Both the position numbers and the translations under genes were made by a program. Source: Burkholderiaceae bacterium (GTDB lineage Bacteria; Pseudomonadota; Gammaproteobacteria; Burkholderiales; Burkholderiaceae_B). Taken from it: a stretch of DNA of 64,000 nt. The DNA lies in the NCBI GenBank assembly GCA_017983955.1, contig JAGOAJ010000002.1:62001-126000 (forward strand). Reading direction: 5' to 3'. This document shows, in pieces, positions 1-10,488 of the stretch (the first letter of the stretch is position 1; each line of letters begins with the position of its first letter). The notes under the pieces are model-generated. The model worked only from the letters and a program-made list of their open reading frames with translations. It was not told the DNA's origin and ran no database searches.

Positions 1-1894
1 CTGCGAACTGTTGGCGTCCACAGCAACTTCAGGTCGGGCAGCAACCATACTGTATGCCTTGGGCTGGACTCAGCACTCTATAGGTTCGCAAATCATACGT
101 ACCGGTGCCATGGTGCAGTTGCTGCTGGGTAATATCGGCATATCTGGTGGTGGCATGAACGCCTTGCGCGGTCACTCCAACATCCAGGGGCTAACTGACC
201 TTGGCTTGATGTCTGACCTGTTGCCGGGTTACTTGACCTTACCGCGTGAGACTGAACAGGATTTCGAGGGCTATATTACGCAGCGTACCCAACAGCCACT
301 GCGTCCTAATCAGCTTAGTTATTGGCGGCATTATAAAAAGTTCCATGTCAGCCTGATGAAGGCATGGTGGGGCGATGCTGCACAAGCCGATAACAACTGG
401 GGATACGACTACCTGCCCAAGCTGGATAAGCTCTACGACATGCTGCAAGTCACCGAGCTCATGAGCAAGGGTGAAATGAATGGCTATATTGCCCAAGGCT
501 TTAACCCCTTGGCGGCCTCACCCAATAAAGCCAAGGTGCTGGAAGGCTTGTCCAAGCTGAAGTTCCTAATCATCATGGACCCGCTGATTACTGAAACGTC
601 TGAATTCTGGCGCAATGTGGGCGAGTACAACGACGTTGACCCCAGCCAGATCCAAACTGAAGTCTTCCGTCTGCCCACCACCTGTTTTGCCGAAGAGGAA
701 GGCGCACTGGTGAACTCTGGCCGTTGGCTGCAATGGCACTGGAAGGGCGCCGAGCCCCCCGGCGAAGCAAAAAGCGACATTGAAATCATGGCGCTGCTGT
801 TTACGCGGTTACGTGCTCTTTACCAAACCGAAGGTGGCAAGTTTCCGGACCCCATCTTGAAGCTGTGGTGGCCGTATGCCAATCCAGATAACCCCACGGC
901 GGCTGAACTCGCCATGGAATACTCTGGGCGGGCACTCGCCGACCTGGTTGATCCCACCAGCGGCGCGGTACAGCGTAAGGCGGGCGAGCAACTCGCTGGT
1001 TTTGGCGAGTTGCGCGATGACGGCTCCACCATTAGTGGTTGCTGGATATACGCCGGGTGCTGGACGCAAGCAGGTAACCTGATGGCGCGACGCGACAACA
1101 GCGATCCCACTGGCATAGGTCAGACCCTGAATTGGGCCTGGTCGTGGCCAGCGAATCGGCGCGTGCTATATAACCGGGCATCATGCGATTTGAAAGGGCA
1201 ACCGTTCAATCCGCGCCGGGCGTTGGTCAGTTGGGATGGTAAGAAATGGGGCGGAGCCGACACTCCTGACTTCAAGGCGGATGAAAATCCGGCTGGCGGC
1301 ATGGGGCCATTTATTATGAACCCCGAAGGCGTGGCTCGATTCTTTGCTCGAAAAAGCATGGCGGAAGGGCCTTTCCCAGAGCACTACGAACCCTTCGAAA
1401 ACCCCTTGGGCTATAACCCGCTGCATCCTAAAGAACCCAGGGCTACCAGTAACCCGGCCGCACGCGTCTTCAAGGACGACTTGGCCGCCATGGGCAAGGT
1501 AGAGCAGTTCCCATATGTAGCTACAACGTATCGACTGACTGAGCATTTCCACTATTGGACCAAGCACGTGCGCTTAAATGCCATCATGCAGCCCCAGCAG
1601 TTTGTGGAGATCGGCGAGGAATTGGCCAGCAATCTGGGTATCGCCAATGGCTCCATGATTAAGGTGTCATCCAACCGCGGCTACATCAAAGCGGTGGCAC
1701 TGGTTACCAAACGCATCAAGACGCTCATGATAGAAGGCAAGCCTGTGCATCATGTGGGCATCCCCATACACTGGGGGTTTGTCGGCTTGGCCAAGCCTGG
1801 ATTCCTGGCTAACACGCTGACTCCAGCCGTAGGCGATGGTAATTCGCAGACACCGGAGTTCAAGTCATTCCTGGTTCAGGTCGAGAAGGCATAG
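1..1894 (+). CDS. fdnG: Formate dehydrogenase (N/O type) alpha subunit, 3' part
   Basis: Open reading continues in frame from the window edge (codons from base 2), so this is the C-terminal ~631 residues of a protein of about 1,000 residues. The piece matches the molybdopterin part of FdnG/FdoG: the [10 protein letters not shown] segment, [20 protein letters not shown], and the C-terminal dinucleotide-binding domain (FRLTEH-like region, IHWGF near the end). The family oxidises formate in the periplasm at a Mo/W-bisMGD centre with selenocysteine and one [4Fe-4S] cluster; the Sec codon and SECIS hairpin would lie upstream of the window. The neighbouring selA/selB/selC/selD genes fit a Sec enzyme. 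The beta subunit starts 10 bases after the stop. The family is certain; the Sec residue itself is inferred. Confidence 0.95.
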   Translation, partial: CELLASTATSGRAATILYALGWTQHSIGSQIIRTGAMVQLLLGNIGISGGGMNALRGHSNIQGLTDLGLMSDLLPGYLTLPRETEQDFEGYITQRTQQPLRPNQLSYWRHYKKFHVSLMKAWWGDAAQADNNWGYDYLPKLDKLYDMLQVTELMSKGEMNGYIAQGFNPLAASPNKAKVLEGLSKLKFLIIMDPLITETSEFWRNVGEYNDVDPSQIQTEVFRLPTTCFAEEEGALVNSGRWLQWHWKGAEPPGEAKSDIEIMALLFTRLRALYQTEGGKFPDPILKLWWPYANPDNPTAAELAMEYSGRALADLVDPTSGAVQRKAGEQLAGFGELRDDGSTISGCWIYAGCWTQAGNLMARRDNSDPTGIGQTLNWAWSWPANRRVLYNRASCDLKGQPFNPRRALVSWDGKKWGGADTPDFKADENPAGGMGPFIMNPEGVARFFARKSMAEGPFPEHYEPFENPLGYNPLHPKEPRATSNPAARVFKDDLAAMGKVEQFPYVATTYRLTEHFHYWTKHVRLNAIMQPQQFVEIGEELASNLGIANGSMIKVSSNRGYIKAVALVTKRIKTLMIEGKPVHHVGIPIHWGFVGLAKPGFLANTLTPAVGDGNSQTPEFKSFLVQVEKA

Positions 1895-1904
1895 GAGAAT
1901 CGCC

Positions 1905-2825
1905 ATGGCATTGCAATCATTGGATATTAGGCGTATCTCCGCCACCACCACGCCACCTCCGGGCATGCGCGAACCCCTAGTCGAGGGCGGGGTCGCCAAG
2001 CTCATAGATACCACTAAATGCATAGGCTGCAAGGCCTGCCAAGTAGCCTGCATGGAGTGGAATGACCTACGTGATGAAATCGGTACCAACGTGGGCGTAT
2101 ATGACAACCCTGCAGACCTGACCGAAAACACCTGGACTCTGATGCGGTTCGCCGAATACGAGAACCCAGTCGGTGATCTGGAATGGCTGATACGCAAGGA
2201 CGGCTGTATGCATTGCGAGGACCCGGGCTGCCTTAAAGCATGTCCGGCGCCTGGCGCCATCGTGCAGTACAACAACGGTATCGTCGACTTCCATGAGGAA
2301 AACTGCATAGGTTGTGGATACTGCATAACAGGCTGCCCATTCGATGTCCCACGTATTTCCAAAAAGGACAACAAGGCCTACAAATGCACGCTGTGTTCTG
2401 ACCGGGTAGCCGTTGGCCAAGAACCTGCTTGCGTCAAAGCCTGTCCTACCGGGGCTATCGTTTTTGGCACCAAAGAGGACATGAAGCTGCATGCCGATCA
2501 TCGCATCGTCGATTTGCAGTCGCGTGGCTTTGAAAATGCAGGTCTATACGACCCGGCTGGCGTGGGTGGCACACACGTTATGTATGTACTACACCATGCA
2601 GATCAGCCCGGTTTATACAGCAACTTACCCAAGGACCCCGTTATTAGTCCCATGGTTTCATTATGGAAGGGCATAGCCAAACCCATAGGCGTCGCCGCTA
2701 TGGCGTTTGCGGCATTGCTGGGTTTCTTCCATTACATCCGTACGGGCCCTGAAGAAATCAGCGACGAGGACGAGCGCCTTGCTGCTGAAGAGGAAGACCG
2801 CCTCAAGGAGAAAAACCATGACTGA
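1905..2825 (+). CDS. fdxH: Formate dehydrogenase beta subunit, four [4Fe-4S] ferredoxin type
   Basis: 306 residues from ATG 1905; the GGAGAATCGCC stretch before it is a good ribosome site, and the frame's further upstream start would overlap the alpha gene. Four ferredoxin-type cysteine groups are visible: [11 protein letters not shown] (from C39), [24 protein letters not shown] and CTLCSDR...CVKAC. They carry electrons from the alpha subunit to the cytochrome. A single membrane anchor lies near the C terminus (about residues 255-275), followed by an acidic, charged tail. This is the standard FdnH/FdoH layout. The stop overlaps the gamma subunit start by 8 bases, so the two are translationally coupled. 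Confidence 0.95.
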   Translation: MALQSLDIRRISATTTPPPGMREPLVEGGVAKLIDTTKCIGCKACQVACMEWNDLRDEIGTNVGVYDNPADLTENTWTLMRFAEYENPVGDLEWLIRKDGCMHCEDPGCLKACPAPGAIVQYNNGIVDFHEENCIGCGYCITGCPFDVPRISKKDNKAYKCTLCSDRVAVGQEPACVKACPTGAIVFGTKEDMKLHADHRIVDLQSRGFENAGLYDPAGVGGTHVMYVLHHADQPGLYSNLPKDPVISPMVSLWKGIAKPIGVAAMAFAALLGFFHYIRTGPEEISDEDERLAAEEEDRLKEKNHD

Positions 2826-3447
2826 TAAACGCGACCGACTTATACAGCGTTACACGGCAAGTCAGCGCATTAACCACTGGATCATTGCACTGACCTTCAT
2901 ATTGCTGACGATGTCCGGGCTTGCATTGTTTCATCCGGCGTTTTATTGGATGAGTAGTCTGCTTGGTGGTGGCACCTGGACACGCATCCTGCATCCTTTC
3001 GTGGGTGTATTGATGTTTGTTTGTTTCTTCGTGTTTGCCGTCAGGATGTTCAGTCATAACCTGATGTCCAGCAGCGACTGGGCCTGGTTGGGGCGCTTTC
3101 GCGACGTGCTGAACAAACGTCATGACAAATTGCCCGATGTGGGGCGCTATAACGGTGGCCAGAAACTACTGTTTTTCGTGATGATATTGTGCATGCTGGT
3201 TCTGCTGCTTAGCGGTGTGGTGATGTGGCGCGAGTACTTCGCGTTCTACTTCCCCATAGAGCTGGTTCGCTTGGCGTCCTTGCTACATGCTGTATCTGCC
3301 TTTATCCTGATTTGTGGGATTATTGTGCACGTCTATGCAGGCATTTGGGTCAAGGGTTCAGTTAAGGCCATGACGCGCGGTACTGTGACGCCAGGTTGGG
3401 CCTGGAAGCATCACCGCACATGGTTCCGCAAGGTACGTAAGTCCTGA
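2818..3447 (+). CDS. fdnI: Formate dehydrogenase gamma subunit, cytochrome b556
   Basis: 209 residues, four predicted membrane helices and conserved histidines (RINHWI near residue 20, [21 protein letters not shown]) that ligate two b hemes in this family. It anchors the complex and passes electrons to quinone. ATG 2818 lies inside the end of the beta gene with GGAG eight bases upstream. A longer frame reading from 2707 was rejected because it would run inside the beta coding sequence. An inverted repeat with a T run follows 32 bases after the stop (3479-3523). Confidence 0.94.
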   Translation: MTDKRDRLIQRYTASQRINHWIIALTFILLTMSGLALFHPAFYWMSSLLGGGTWTRILHPFVGVLMFVCFFVFAVRMFSHNLMSSSDWAWLGRFRDVLNKRHDKLPDVGRYNGGQKLLFFVMILCMLVLLLSGVVMWREYFAFYFPIELVRLASLLHAVSAFILICGIIVHVYAGIWVKGSVKAMTRGTVTPGWAWKHHRTWFRKVRKS

Positions 3448-3478
3448 TTTACCCGTAATATTGCTGTTGTAGTTAGCT

Positions 3479-3523
3479 AACATGGCTGCTGTCTGCGTGT
3501 AGACGCTGGGCAGCCATGTTTTT
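3479..3523 (+). terminator. Hairpin with T run between fdnI and fdhE
   Basis: AACATGGCTGC (3479-3489) and GCAGCCATGTT (3510-3520) form a perfect 11-bp stem. The 20-base loop has its own GTCT/AGAC pairing, and a run of five Ts ends at 3523. It looks like an intrinsic terminator or attenuator between the structural genes and the fdhE-sel genes. Its end is only two bases before the fdhE ribosome site. Confidence 0.6.
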
Positions 3524-3536
3524 CCAGGAGAAGGTA

Positions 3537-4472
3537 GTGCAGCGAATTCTTCCACGCGGCGAGATCGAAGGTCTGGATCATACCGCTATTCCCAGAGTAC
3601 GCATGCCCGTGGCAGCCTCTGTATTTGTCGATAGGGCGGCCAGGTTGCGTCACTTGGCGTCTGACAGCGCGATGGCTGACTATCTGCTGCTGATGGCGCA
3701 TCTGGCTGATGGTCAGCATCGCGCGCTTAAGGTGTTTTCCGCACCTAAAGCTACCGAAGCCCAGATATCTCGCGCTCAATCCCACGGCATGCCACCGCTG
3801 CAGGCCATGGGGACACCGCGTGACCCAGTCTGGCGTGAAATTTTGCAGTCTTTGCTGGACCACATGATCGCTGTTCCTCAGGTTGCCGCGCCAGCCGTTG
3901 TGGTGTTTCAGGATATAAAAAAGCGTCTGCAGGAAGACCCAGCCTCTATCGAGGCCATGGCGGATGCCTTATTAGCTGGTGATGACCATGGCGTAGATGC
4001 GGCTGTGGCACCGTTATTGATGGCCGCTATGCAAGTTTATTGGACCGGGTTGGCGTGTCGCTTTAACGATAATGATTTGCCTGTAGTCAGTCCATTTGGT
4101 GTTTGCCCCTGTTGCGGTAGCCTACCGGTTTCCAGCGTAGTGCGGGTTGGTGGACCACAAGATGGTTGTCGCTATATGTCTTGCTCATTGTGCGCCACCG
4201 AATGGCATATGGTCAGGGTGACGTGTTCGCATTGCGAAGACACCAAGGAAATCGCCTACCACTCTATAGAAGGCGGTTCCGAGGCTATTCGTGCAGAATC
4301 GTGTGACCACTGTCATGTCTATCGAAAAATTTTCTACCAAGAAAAGGATTTGTATGTAGAGCCTGTGGCTGATGACCTGGCCAGTATCGCGCTAGACGTA
4401 CTTATGGGTGAAGCAGGTTACTTACGTGCCAGCGGCAATCCTTTGTTATGGCAGTCCACCGAACAAGCATGA
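3537..4472 (+). CDS. fdhE: Formate dehydrogenase accessory protein FdhE
   Basis: 311 residues if it starts at GTG 3537, which has AGGAG six bases upstream. An in-frame ATG at 3516 adds seven residues but lies inside the terminator-like hairpin, so GTG is preferred. FdhE is a cytoplasmic factor needed to activate respiratory formate dehydrogenases. The C-terminal third holds the family's rubredoxin-like CxxC pairs: CPCC, CSLC, CSHC and CDHC. The N-terminal half is helical. It overlaps selA by the four bases ATGA, so the maturation and selenocysteine genes are coupled. Confidence 0.93.
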   Translation: MQRILPRGEIEGLDHTAIPRVRMPVAASVFVDRAARLRHLASDSAMADYLLLMAHLADGQHRALKVFSAPKATEAQISRAQSHGMPPLQAMGTPRDPVWREILQSLLDHMIAVPQVAAPAVVVFQDIKKRLQEDPASIEAMADALLAGDDHGVDAAVAPLLMAAMQVYWTGLACRFNDNDLPVVSPFGVCPCCGSLPVSSVVRVGGPQDGCRYMSCSLCATEWHMVRVTCSHCEDTKEIAYHSIEGGSEAIRAESCDHCHVYRKIFYQEKDLYVEPVADDLASIALDVLMGEAGYLRASGNPLLWQSTEQA

Positions 4473-5902
4473 GTTCGTCAGCGCCGCAAGATAGCGCGCC
4501 AGCTGGCGTGACAGATATTCCATCCCTGGATCGCTTGCTTAAATCCCAGGCTTTCCAGCCTTTGCTGGATACCTATGGGCGCAGCCAGGTCTTGGACACA
4601 TTGCGACCTTATTTGGATACGCTGCGTGCGCAAGCCCTGGCAGGCGATCTTGTGCGTTTGGCAGTCAGCACACCTACCATGGTCGATGTCATACAGCAGC
4701 AACTTACGGCGGTCGCACGTCCACGTTTGCAGCCTGTTTTTAATCTGACAGGTACGGTGTTGCATACGAATCTGGGGCGAGCCTTATTGCCTGATGCGGC
4801 GGTGCAGGCCGTGGTGCAGGCCCTGACGGCTCCGGTCAATCTGGAATTCGACCTGGAAACCGGCGGTCGTGGCGATCGCGACGATTTGATCGAGGACCTG
4901 TTGTGTGAATTAACAGGTGCGGAAGCCGCCACCGTCGTCAATAACAATGCCGCTGCCGTTTTACTGATGCTCAATGCCTTGGGTAACCGGCGTGAAGTCA
5001 TTGTGTCGCGTGGTGAGCTGGTGGAAATCGGCGGCGCGTTTCGTATCCCGGATATTATGCAGCGGGCTGGCGCGCGCCTGGTTGAAGTGGGCACCACCAA
5101 CCGTACTCACGCAGCGGATTACGAAAGTGCCATAAGTTCGCGCACTGCCATGCTCATGAAGGTGCACTGCAGCAACTATGCCATTACGGGCTTCTCAAAA
5201 AGTGTCGAACTGGCCGATATGGCTGATATTGCCAGGCGTCATCAACTGCCCGTCACCGTTGACTTAGGCAGCGGCACCTTGCTGGACCTTAGTCGTTGGG
5301 GTTTGCCACGCGAAGCCACGGTACAGGAAACCATACAACAAGGGGCTGACATCGTTACCTTCAGCGGTGACAAGCTCTTGGGCGGTCCACAAGCGGGTCT
5401 GCTGGTAGGCCGTGCCGACCTGATTAAAAAAATCAAGAAAAACCCATTAAAACGCGCTTTGCGTGTGGGCAAGTTGACATTGGCCGCCTTGGAGCCTGTT
5501 CTGGCCCTGTATCGCGCCCCGGAATTCTTGGCCGAACGTCTTACCACCTTGCGTTTGCTGACCCGGCAACAGCGGGCCATGCAAACTCAGGCGCTGCGCC
5601 TGCAGCCTATAGTCCAGCACGCGTTGGGGGACAGCTATATAGTGCAGGCCCAGGCCATGTTCAGTCAGATAGGCAGTGGCGCCATGCCTGTGGATTTACT
5701 GCCCAGTTATGGCTTGCAGGTGCGTCATGCTGGAAGTGGCCGGCCTGGCCGTTATCTACTTCGCCTGGAAGCACGGCTACGTGGCTTGCCGCGGCCTGTC
5801 ATAGGCCGCGTTACTGACGATGCGCTGTGGTTGGACCTGCGTTGTCTAGAACAGGACGATGAAGCCGTTTTTGTGGCTCAGTGGGCGGAGTTAACGGCGT
5901 GA
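4469..5902 (+). CDS. selA: L-seryl-tRNA(Sec) selenium transferase SelA
   Basis: 477 residues, close to the usual ~460. PLP enzyme that converts Ser-tRNA(Sec) to Sec-tRNA(Sec) with selenophosphate. Visible marks: N-terminal helical region ending in [20 protein letters not shown], the NNNAAAVLL segment, the [13 protein letters not shown] loop, and the PLP lysine in [11 protein letters not shown] (K302 by this start). ATG 4469 overlaps the fdhE stop as ATGA; the reading upstream to 4448 would only extend into fdhE. The stop in turn overlaps the selB GTG start by four bases. Confidence 0.96.
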   Translation: MSSSAPQDSAPAGVTDIPSLDRLLKSQAFQPLLDTYGRSQVLDTLRPYLDTLRAQALAGDLVRLAVSTPTMVDVIQQQLTAVARPRLQPVFNLTGTVLHTNLGRALLPDAAVQAVVQALTAPVNLEFDLETGGRGDRDDLIEDLLCELTGAEAATVVNNNAAAVLLMLNALGNRREVIVSRGELVEIGGAFRIPDIMQRAGARLVEVGTTNRTHAADYESAISSRTAMLMKVHCSNYAITGFSKSVELADMADIARRHQLPVTVDLGSGTLLDLSRWGLPREATVQETIQQGADIVTFSGDKLLGGPQAGLLVGRADLIKKIKKNPLKRALRVGKLTLAALEPVLALYRAPEFLAERLTTLRLLTRQQRAMQTQALRLQPIVQHALGDSYIVQAQAMFSQIGSGAMPVDLLPSYGLQVRHAGSGRPGRYLLRLEARLRGLPRPVIGRVTDDALWLDLRCLEQDDEAVFVAQWAELTA

Positions 5903-7824
5903 TCATAGGTACTGCTGGCCATATTGATCATGGTAAGACCACGCTGGTGCGCGCCCTGACGGGCGTAGAAACCGACAGGCTCAAAGAAGAAAAAATACGT
6001 GGTATATCCATAGAGCTGGGCTATGCCTACACGCCTTTGGACAATGGCGAAATACTGGGTTTTATCGATGTGCCTGGCCATGAACGGCTGGTGCATACCA
6101 TGGCAGCAGGCGCCAGCGGCATTGATTTTGGTTTGTTGGTGGTGGCTGCCGATGACGGTGTTATGCCGCAAACTCGAGAACATCTGGCCATATTGACTTT
6201 GCTGGGCCTGCAGCATGGCGCTGTTGCCCTAACGAAATCCGATCGGGTCGATGACCAACGTTTGCTTCAAGTGCAGCATGAAATTACCGCCTTGGTGCAG
6301 CAAACCTTTCTTCAGAATGCACCCATATTCCCTGTAAGCGCCACGGCCAATGATATGCCGGGTGTGGCTACACTGAAGCATTATTTGGACGAACAAGCAC
6401 AAGTGGTTGCGGCACGTGCGGGGACGGGCTTATTTCGTTTGGCAGTTGACAGGGTGTTTACCTTGCCAGGCCACGGCACCGTGGTAACCGGTACAGCGCA
6501 TGCGGGCACTGTGCGCGTGAACGACGCTATCGACCTGCGTCTGATGCCCGCGAACAAACCCGTGCGGGTGCGCAGCATACATGCGCAAAATCAGGCTAGC
6601 CAAGCTGGCCTGGCAGGCCAGCGTTGCGCGTTGAATTTGGGTGGCTTGGACAAGGCCGACGTCCAGCGTGGTGACTGGATCGCCGACGCTCGCTGCTTTA
6701 TCCCATCCCATAACGTGGATGTGACGCTTAGTCTGTTGGATGGGGACTATGCACCAGTGCGCGCCTGGTCGCCGCTGCATATTCACATAGGCGCAGCCCA
6801 TTACCTGGCTCATGTGGTGCCCCTAACGCACGATAGCTTGGCGCCTGGCGAATTGGGTAAAGCACAATTGGTGTTCGATCAGCCTGTCTGCGCTATGCCT
6901 GGCGATCGCTTTATTGCGCGTAATGCCCAAGCCAGGCTGACAGTGGGCGGTGGGATGGTGCTGGACCCCAACGGACCTAGCCGTAAACGACGTTCACTAC
7001 AACGGCTGGCTTGGCTGGACGGCATGTCGGCTTATTTGACCTGTGCTAGCCTGTCAGGCCTGTTGGAACAGGCTAACTATGGCTTGGACGAAGACAGCCT
7101 GCTGCGACTGACCGGTATTGAAGCTGATCAGCTAGCTGTGCCGCAAGGTGCTCTCTGGAAGGTGCAGGCTGGCTCCAGGGCTGCGCGCACGCTGATCTTG
7201 ACCAGTACCTGGGACGCGCTTACCGCCAAGGCTTTGCAAGCCTTACTGAATTTTCATCAGGCAGCACCCGACGAAGCCGGTTTGGACGTAGCGCGCCTTC
7301 GACGCATTGCGGCGCCCACCGCACCGTTAGGCTTATGGGCTGTGCTGTGCGAGGAACTGATTAGCACTGGGGCAGTCAAGCGTAACGGACCCTGGTTGCA
7401 CGCGCCAGACCATACCAGTCAACTATCTGATACGGAAGCCGCGCTGGCGGCGCGTTTGTTGAGTTTGCTGTCTGAGGGCGCTTTTGACCCGCCATGGCCC
7501 CGGGATTTGGCAGTAACCGTACAGCAGCCTCCCGACGATGTGCGATTGCTGCTGCGTAAGCTAGTGCGCCGCGGCGAGCTTTTCCAAGTGGTGCGCGACC
7601 TGTTTTATCAGACACAGCAACTGGCGCGTCTGGCAGCGTTGTTGTCGTCTTTGGCAGGGGATAATGGCATCACAGCCGCCGAGTTCCGAGATGCCACCGG
7701 CCTGGGCCGCAAACGGGCAATACAGATCCTGGAGTTCTTTGGGCGCATAGGTTACACGCGGCGCTTAGGGGACAAACATATCCTGCGTGATAACAGTGGC
7801 TTATTTACCGATTTTACCGCCTAG
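5899..7824 (+). CDS. selB: Selenocysteine-specific elongation factor SelB
   Basis: 641 residues from GTG 5899, which overlaps the selA stop as GTGA. GTP-binding elements: [12 protein letters not shown] (residues 4-15), switch region with [14 protein letters not shown] (57-61) and TKSD. EF-Tu-like domains II and III follow, then about 270 residues of tandem winged-helix domains that bind the SECIS hairpin, ending in the WH4 region ([20 protein letters not shown]). The protein brings Sec-tRNA to in-frame UGA codons. Length and layout are those of full-length bacterial SelB. Confidence 0.97.
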   Translation: MIIGTAGHIDHGKTTLVRALTGVETDRLKEEKIRGISIELGYAYTPLDNGEILGFIDVPGHERLVHTMAAGASGIDFGLLVVAADDGVMPQTREHLAILTLLGLQHGAVALTKSDRVDDQRLLQVQHEITALVQQTFLQNAPIFPVSATANDMPGVATLKHYLDEQAQVVAARAGTGLFRLAVDRVFTLPGHGTVVTGTAHAGTVRVNDAIDLRLMPANKPVRVRSIHAQNQASQAGLAGQRCALNLGGLDKADVQRGDWIADARCFIPSHNVDVTLSLLDGDYAPVRAWSPLHIHIGAAHYLAHVVPLTHDSLAPGELGKAQLVFDQPVCAMPGDRFIARNAQARLTVGGGMVLDPNGPSRKRRSLQRLAWLDGMSAYLTCASLSGLLEQANYGLDEDSLLRLTGIEADQLAVPQGALWKVQAGSRAARTLILTSTWDALTAKALQALLNFHQAAPDEAGLDVARLRRIAAPTAPLGLWAVLCEELISTGAVKRNGPWLHAPDHTSQLSDTEAALAARLLSLLSEGAFDPPWPRDLAVTVQQPPDDVRLLLRKLVRRGELFQVVRDLFYQTQQLARLAALLSSLAGDNGITAAEFRDATGLGRKRAIQILEFFGRIGYTRRLGDKHILRDNSGLFTDFTA

Positions 7825-7895
7825 GTTTTTGATGTTACTGTCCTAAGCTTAAGCATAATAAATGCAACCTTTGTGGTTGTGCTTGTTGTATATGT

Positions 7896-7991
7896 GGAGG
7901 GCATGCGTGTCCGGTGACACGGCTGGGCTTCAAACCCAGTTGGGGGCGTTAGACGTTCCCAGGTAGGTTCGACTCCTGCTGCTTTCCGCCA
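7896..7991 (+). tRNA. selC: tRNA-Sec (anticodon TCA)
   Basis: 96 bases ending in an encoded CCA. An 8-bp acceptor stem pairs GGAGGGCA (7896-7903) with TGCTTTCC (7980-7987), with G as discriminator. The anticodon arm CTGGG-CTTCAAA-CCCAG puts TCA at 7930-7932. A long variable arm (GGGGGCGTTAGACGTTCCC region) and the AGGTTCGACTCCT T-arm match the selC pattern of enterobacteria. It lies 71 bases after selB and 16 bases before selD, so it is probably processed from the same transcript or one starting in the selB-selC gap. Confidence 0.96.
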
Positions 7992-8007
7992 CTCTCAAGA
8001 GAAAACC

Positions 8008-9063
8008 ATGACTTTAGCTGTAGCACCTGCGCCACGCCTAACCTCGCTGTCCCATGGTGGGGGTTGCGGTTGCAAAATTGCACCAGGGGTATTGTCGGAA
8101 TTATTAGCCAATATGCCGTCTGCGCATGGCTACAGTAATTTAATGGTGGGCACGGAAACCTCGGATGATGCGGCTGTATATAAGCTCAACGATGAGCAGG
8201 CCTTGATCGCAACCACTGATTTTTTCATGCCCATAGTCGATGATCCCTATGACTTCGGGCGTATTGCCGCGGCTAACGCCTTATCTGACATCTATGCCAT
8301 GGGCGGTACGCCCATTATGGCGCTGGCCATCGTTGGCATGCCTATCAATGTGCTGTCCAAGGCGGATATTGCATTGATCCTAGAGGGCGGGGCATCTATT
8401 TGCACCGAAGCAGGCATACCTATTGCAGGCGGTCACTCGATTGACTCTGTAGAACCGATTTACGGCCTGGCTGCTATGGGCTTGGCGCATCCCTCACGTA
8501 TTAAGCGTAATACTGGCGCGCGTCCTGGCGATGTGCTGATACTGGGCAAGGCGCTGGGTGTGGGCGTGTTGTCGGCCGCCTTGAAAAAAAACATTCTAGA
8601 TGCTGAAGGCTATAGGGCCATGGTAGCCAGCACTACCTTATTGAACCGACCTGGTAAAGATCTGGCGGCTTTGGCTGGCGTTAGCGCCATGACAGATGTG
8701 ACTGGTTTTGGTCTGTTGGGACATACCCTGGAAATTGCCCGTGGTTCCGGTTTGACAGCTCAATTACGGTTGGCTGATTTGCCCTGGCTGCCCGGCGTAC
8801 GCCAACTGGCCACCGATGGCATTATTACTGGTGCTTCTGGGCGCAACTGGACATCCTACGGCGATGCTATACATATTCCATCAGACTTGGATGCAGCATC
8901 GCATGCTTTGCTGGCGGATCCGCAAACCTCTGGCGGTTTGCTGGTGGCCTGTACTCCTCAGGTAGCCAGCCAGGTGCTGGATATTTTCCATACCCAAGGC
9001 TTTGAGCAAGCGGTCATTATCGGTGAAATGACTGCAGGGGCAGCTGAAGTTCGTATCGTTTAG
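8008..9063 (+). CDS. selD: Selenide, water dikinase SelD
   Basis: 351 residues. Makes selenophosphate from selenide and ATP, the selenium donor for SelA. The glycine-rich N terminus [12 protein letters not shown] carries the catalytic cysteine and lysine; here the reactive position is Cys, not Sec. [29 protein letters not shown] and the GGHSID segment are the ATP/Mg-binding regions of the PurM-like fold, and [12 protein letters not shown] sits near the end. ATG 8008 has AAGAGA upstream, 16 bases after tRNA-Sec. Confidence 0.97.
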   Translation: MTLAVAPAPRLTSLSHGGGCGCKIAPGVLSELLANMPSAHGYSNLMVGTETSDDAAVYKLNDEQALIATTDFFMPIVDDPYDFGRIAAANALSDIYAMGGTPIMALAIVGMPINVLSKADIALILEGGASICTEAGIPIAGGHSIDSVEPIYGLAAMGLAHPSRIKRNTGARPGDVLILGKALGVGVLSAALKKNILDAEGYRAMVASTTLLNRPGKDLAALAGVSAMTDVTGFGLLGHTLEIARGSGLTAQLRLADLPWLPGVRQLATDGIITGASGRNWTSYGDAIHIPSDLDAASHALLADPQTSGGLLVACTPQVASQVLDIFHTQGFEQAVIIGEMTAGAAEVRIV

Positions 9064-9075
9064 TCAAGGATGCAC

Positions 9076-10047
9076 ATGAACACGCTTTTACCAACATATG
9101 ACGACGTGGTTCGTGCCAGCAATGTCTTGAAAGGCATGGCGCATCACACGCCGGTGTTTACATCCCGCACACTGGATGCCCGACTAGATGCACAGGTTTT
9201 TTTCAAATGTGAAAACTTTCAGCGCATAGGCGCATTTAAGTTTCGTGGCGGCTATAACGCCTTGTCCAACCTGACGGCTGCTCAGCGAAAAGTCGGTGTT
9301 GTGGCTTTTTCCTCGGGCAATCACGCCCAGGCAGTGGCGCTGGCCGCACAGTTGTTAGGCATCAAGGCCACTATTGTCATGCCCCACGACGCACCCGCCA
9401 CCAAGAAAGCGGCCACCTTGGGCTATGGGGCTCAGGTGGTTGAATATGATAGGTATACGCAGGACCGCGAGCAGGTTACGCAGCAGTTGGTGGATCAACA
9501 TGGTTTTAGTCTGATACCGCCTTTTAATCATCCAGACGTGATTGCGGGGCAAGGTACAGCGGTCAAAGAGCTGCTGGACGAAGTCGGTCCACTGGATCAG
9601 TTGTACGTGCCTTTGGGCGGCGGGGGCTTGTTATCAGGCTCGTTGCTGGCGGCGCAGGCCTTAAGCCCGGATTGTGCAGTCTATGGTGTTGAACCCCAAA
9701 GCGGTAATGATGGTCAACAGTCTTTACAGCAAGGCCAAATCGTCCGAATTGCCGCGCCGCACTCCATTGCTGATGGGGCTTTGACCACGGCCTTGGGGAC
9801 CCTAACCTTCCCACTAATCCAGCGCTATATACGTGATATTTTTACCGTGACAGATGCGCAGTTGGTGCAGGCCATGGGCTTTTTTTCAGAGCGCATGAAA
9901 ATGGTGGTTGAGCCTACTGGCTGCTTGGGGGCCGCGGCGGTGTTGGACCCCATCGTGCCGGTTAAGGGGCAACGGATAGGGGTACTGTTAAGCGGCGGGA
10001 ACGTAGACTTGAAAACCTATGCTGGCTTGTTGCAAGCTGGCGACTAA
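9076..10047 (+). CDS. PLP-dependent threonine / threo-3-hydroxyaspartate dehydratase
   Basis: 323 residues, fold-type II PLP enzyme of the short, ACT-less threonine dehydratase / serine racemase group. PLP lysine in GAFKFRGGYNAL, the SSGNHAQAVA phosphate/substrate loop, the PLGGGGLLSG glycine loop, and SGGNVDL near the end. Likely reaction: deamination of L-threonine, L-serine or threo-3-hydroxyaspartate to a 2-oxoacid. The specific substrate cannot be read from the sequence. ATG 9076 has AAGGA at a five-base spacing; ATG 9070 is in frame but too close to that site. It sits 12 bases after selD and may be co-transcribed. Confidence 0.85.
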   Translation: MNTLLPTYDDVVRASNVLKGMAHHTPVFTSRTLDARLDAQVFFKCENFQRIGAFKFRGGYNALSNLTAAQRKVGVVAFSSGNHAQAVALAAQLLGIKATIVMPHDAPATKKAATLGYGAQVVEYDRYTQDREQVTQQLVDQHGFSLIPPFNHPDVIAGQGTAVKELLDEVGPLDQLYVPLGGGGLLSGSLLAAQALSPDCAVYGVEPQSGNDGQQSLQQGQIVRIAAPHSIADGALTTALGTLTFPLIQRYIRDIFTVTDAQLVQAMGFFSERMKMVVEPTGCLGAAAVLDPIVPVKGQRIGVLLSGGNVDLKTYAGLLQAGD

Positions 10048-10065
10048 GCTGCTGCGTAATCCTAG

Positions 10066-10416
10066 TTAGCCGCAGTTAATGCGGGTAATCGTATCGGAAT
10101 CACCGACCAGTATATTCAGCCGTTCTGGATTGTATTCCATAGTCATCACCTGCCCAGGCAATAACGTTCGCAATTGCTTGGCACCGGATAATTGCTTGGC
10201 CTGGGCCATTATGTCAGGTTGTGGTGCTTTGCCCAGCAGGCTCTGTGCGGGATCTGCATCGCATAGCCCTGGTGGGGTCATGTAGCTGTTGCTTGGGGTG
10301 TCGCCCGGGTTACTAGTGGTACTGACTGCGTCAGTGCTGGCTGTAGGGGTAGTGGTTGAACATCCTGCAAGGGTTGCCAGGGCGCAAAATAGTGTGGAAA
10401 TCAGTAGTTTGTTCAT
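10066..10416 (-). CDS. I78-family peptidase inhibitor lipoprotein
   Basis: 116 residues from ATG 10416, preceded by AGGGG at good spacing. A lipoprotein signal peptide ends in LATLAGC with the lipidated cysteine at residue 19. A Thr/Ser-rich linker follows, then a domain with the pattern of inhibitor family I78: CDADPAQSLLGK, SGAKQLRTLLPGQ, MTMEYNPERLNI and a final RINCG. The two domain cysteines would form the family's disulfide. Probable role: membrane-tethered periplasmic inhibitor of serine proteases; no target is visible. Convergent with the dehydratase gene (18 bases apart). Confidence 0.85.
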   Translation of the reverse strand: MNKLLISTLFCALATLAGCSTTTPTASTDAVSTTSNPGDTPSNSYMTPPGLCDADPAQSLLGKAPQPDIMAQAKQLSGAKQLRTLLPGQVMTMEYNPERLNILVGDSDTITRINCG

Positions 10417-10488
10417 TTTGTGACCCCTTGATTTTATAAGCATGCTCAGCGTATTAACACTCTAACGCGACACCGCCCTGAAGGGAAG

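Noticed and set aside
7829..7859. Separate promoter for tRNA-Sec (TTGATG and CATAAT)
   Set aside because: The spacer is 19 bases and both boxes are imperfect; not convincing against read-through from selB.
8008..9063. SelD as a selenoprotein
   Set aside because: The reactive position in the GGGCGCK motif is encoded by a Cys codon, and no in-frame TGA occurs.
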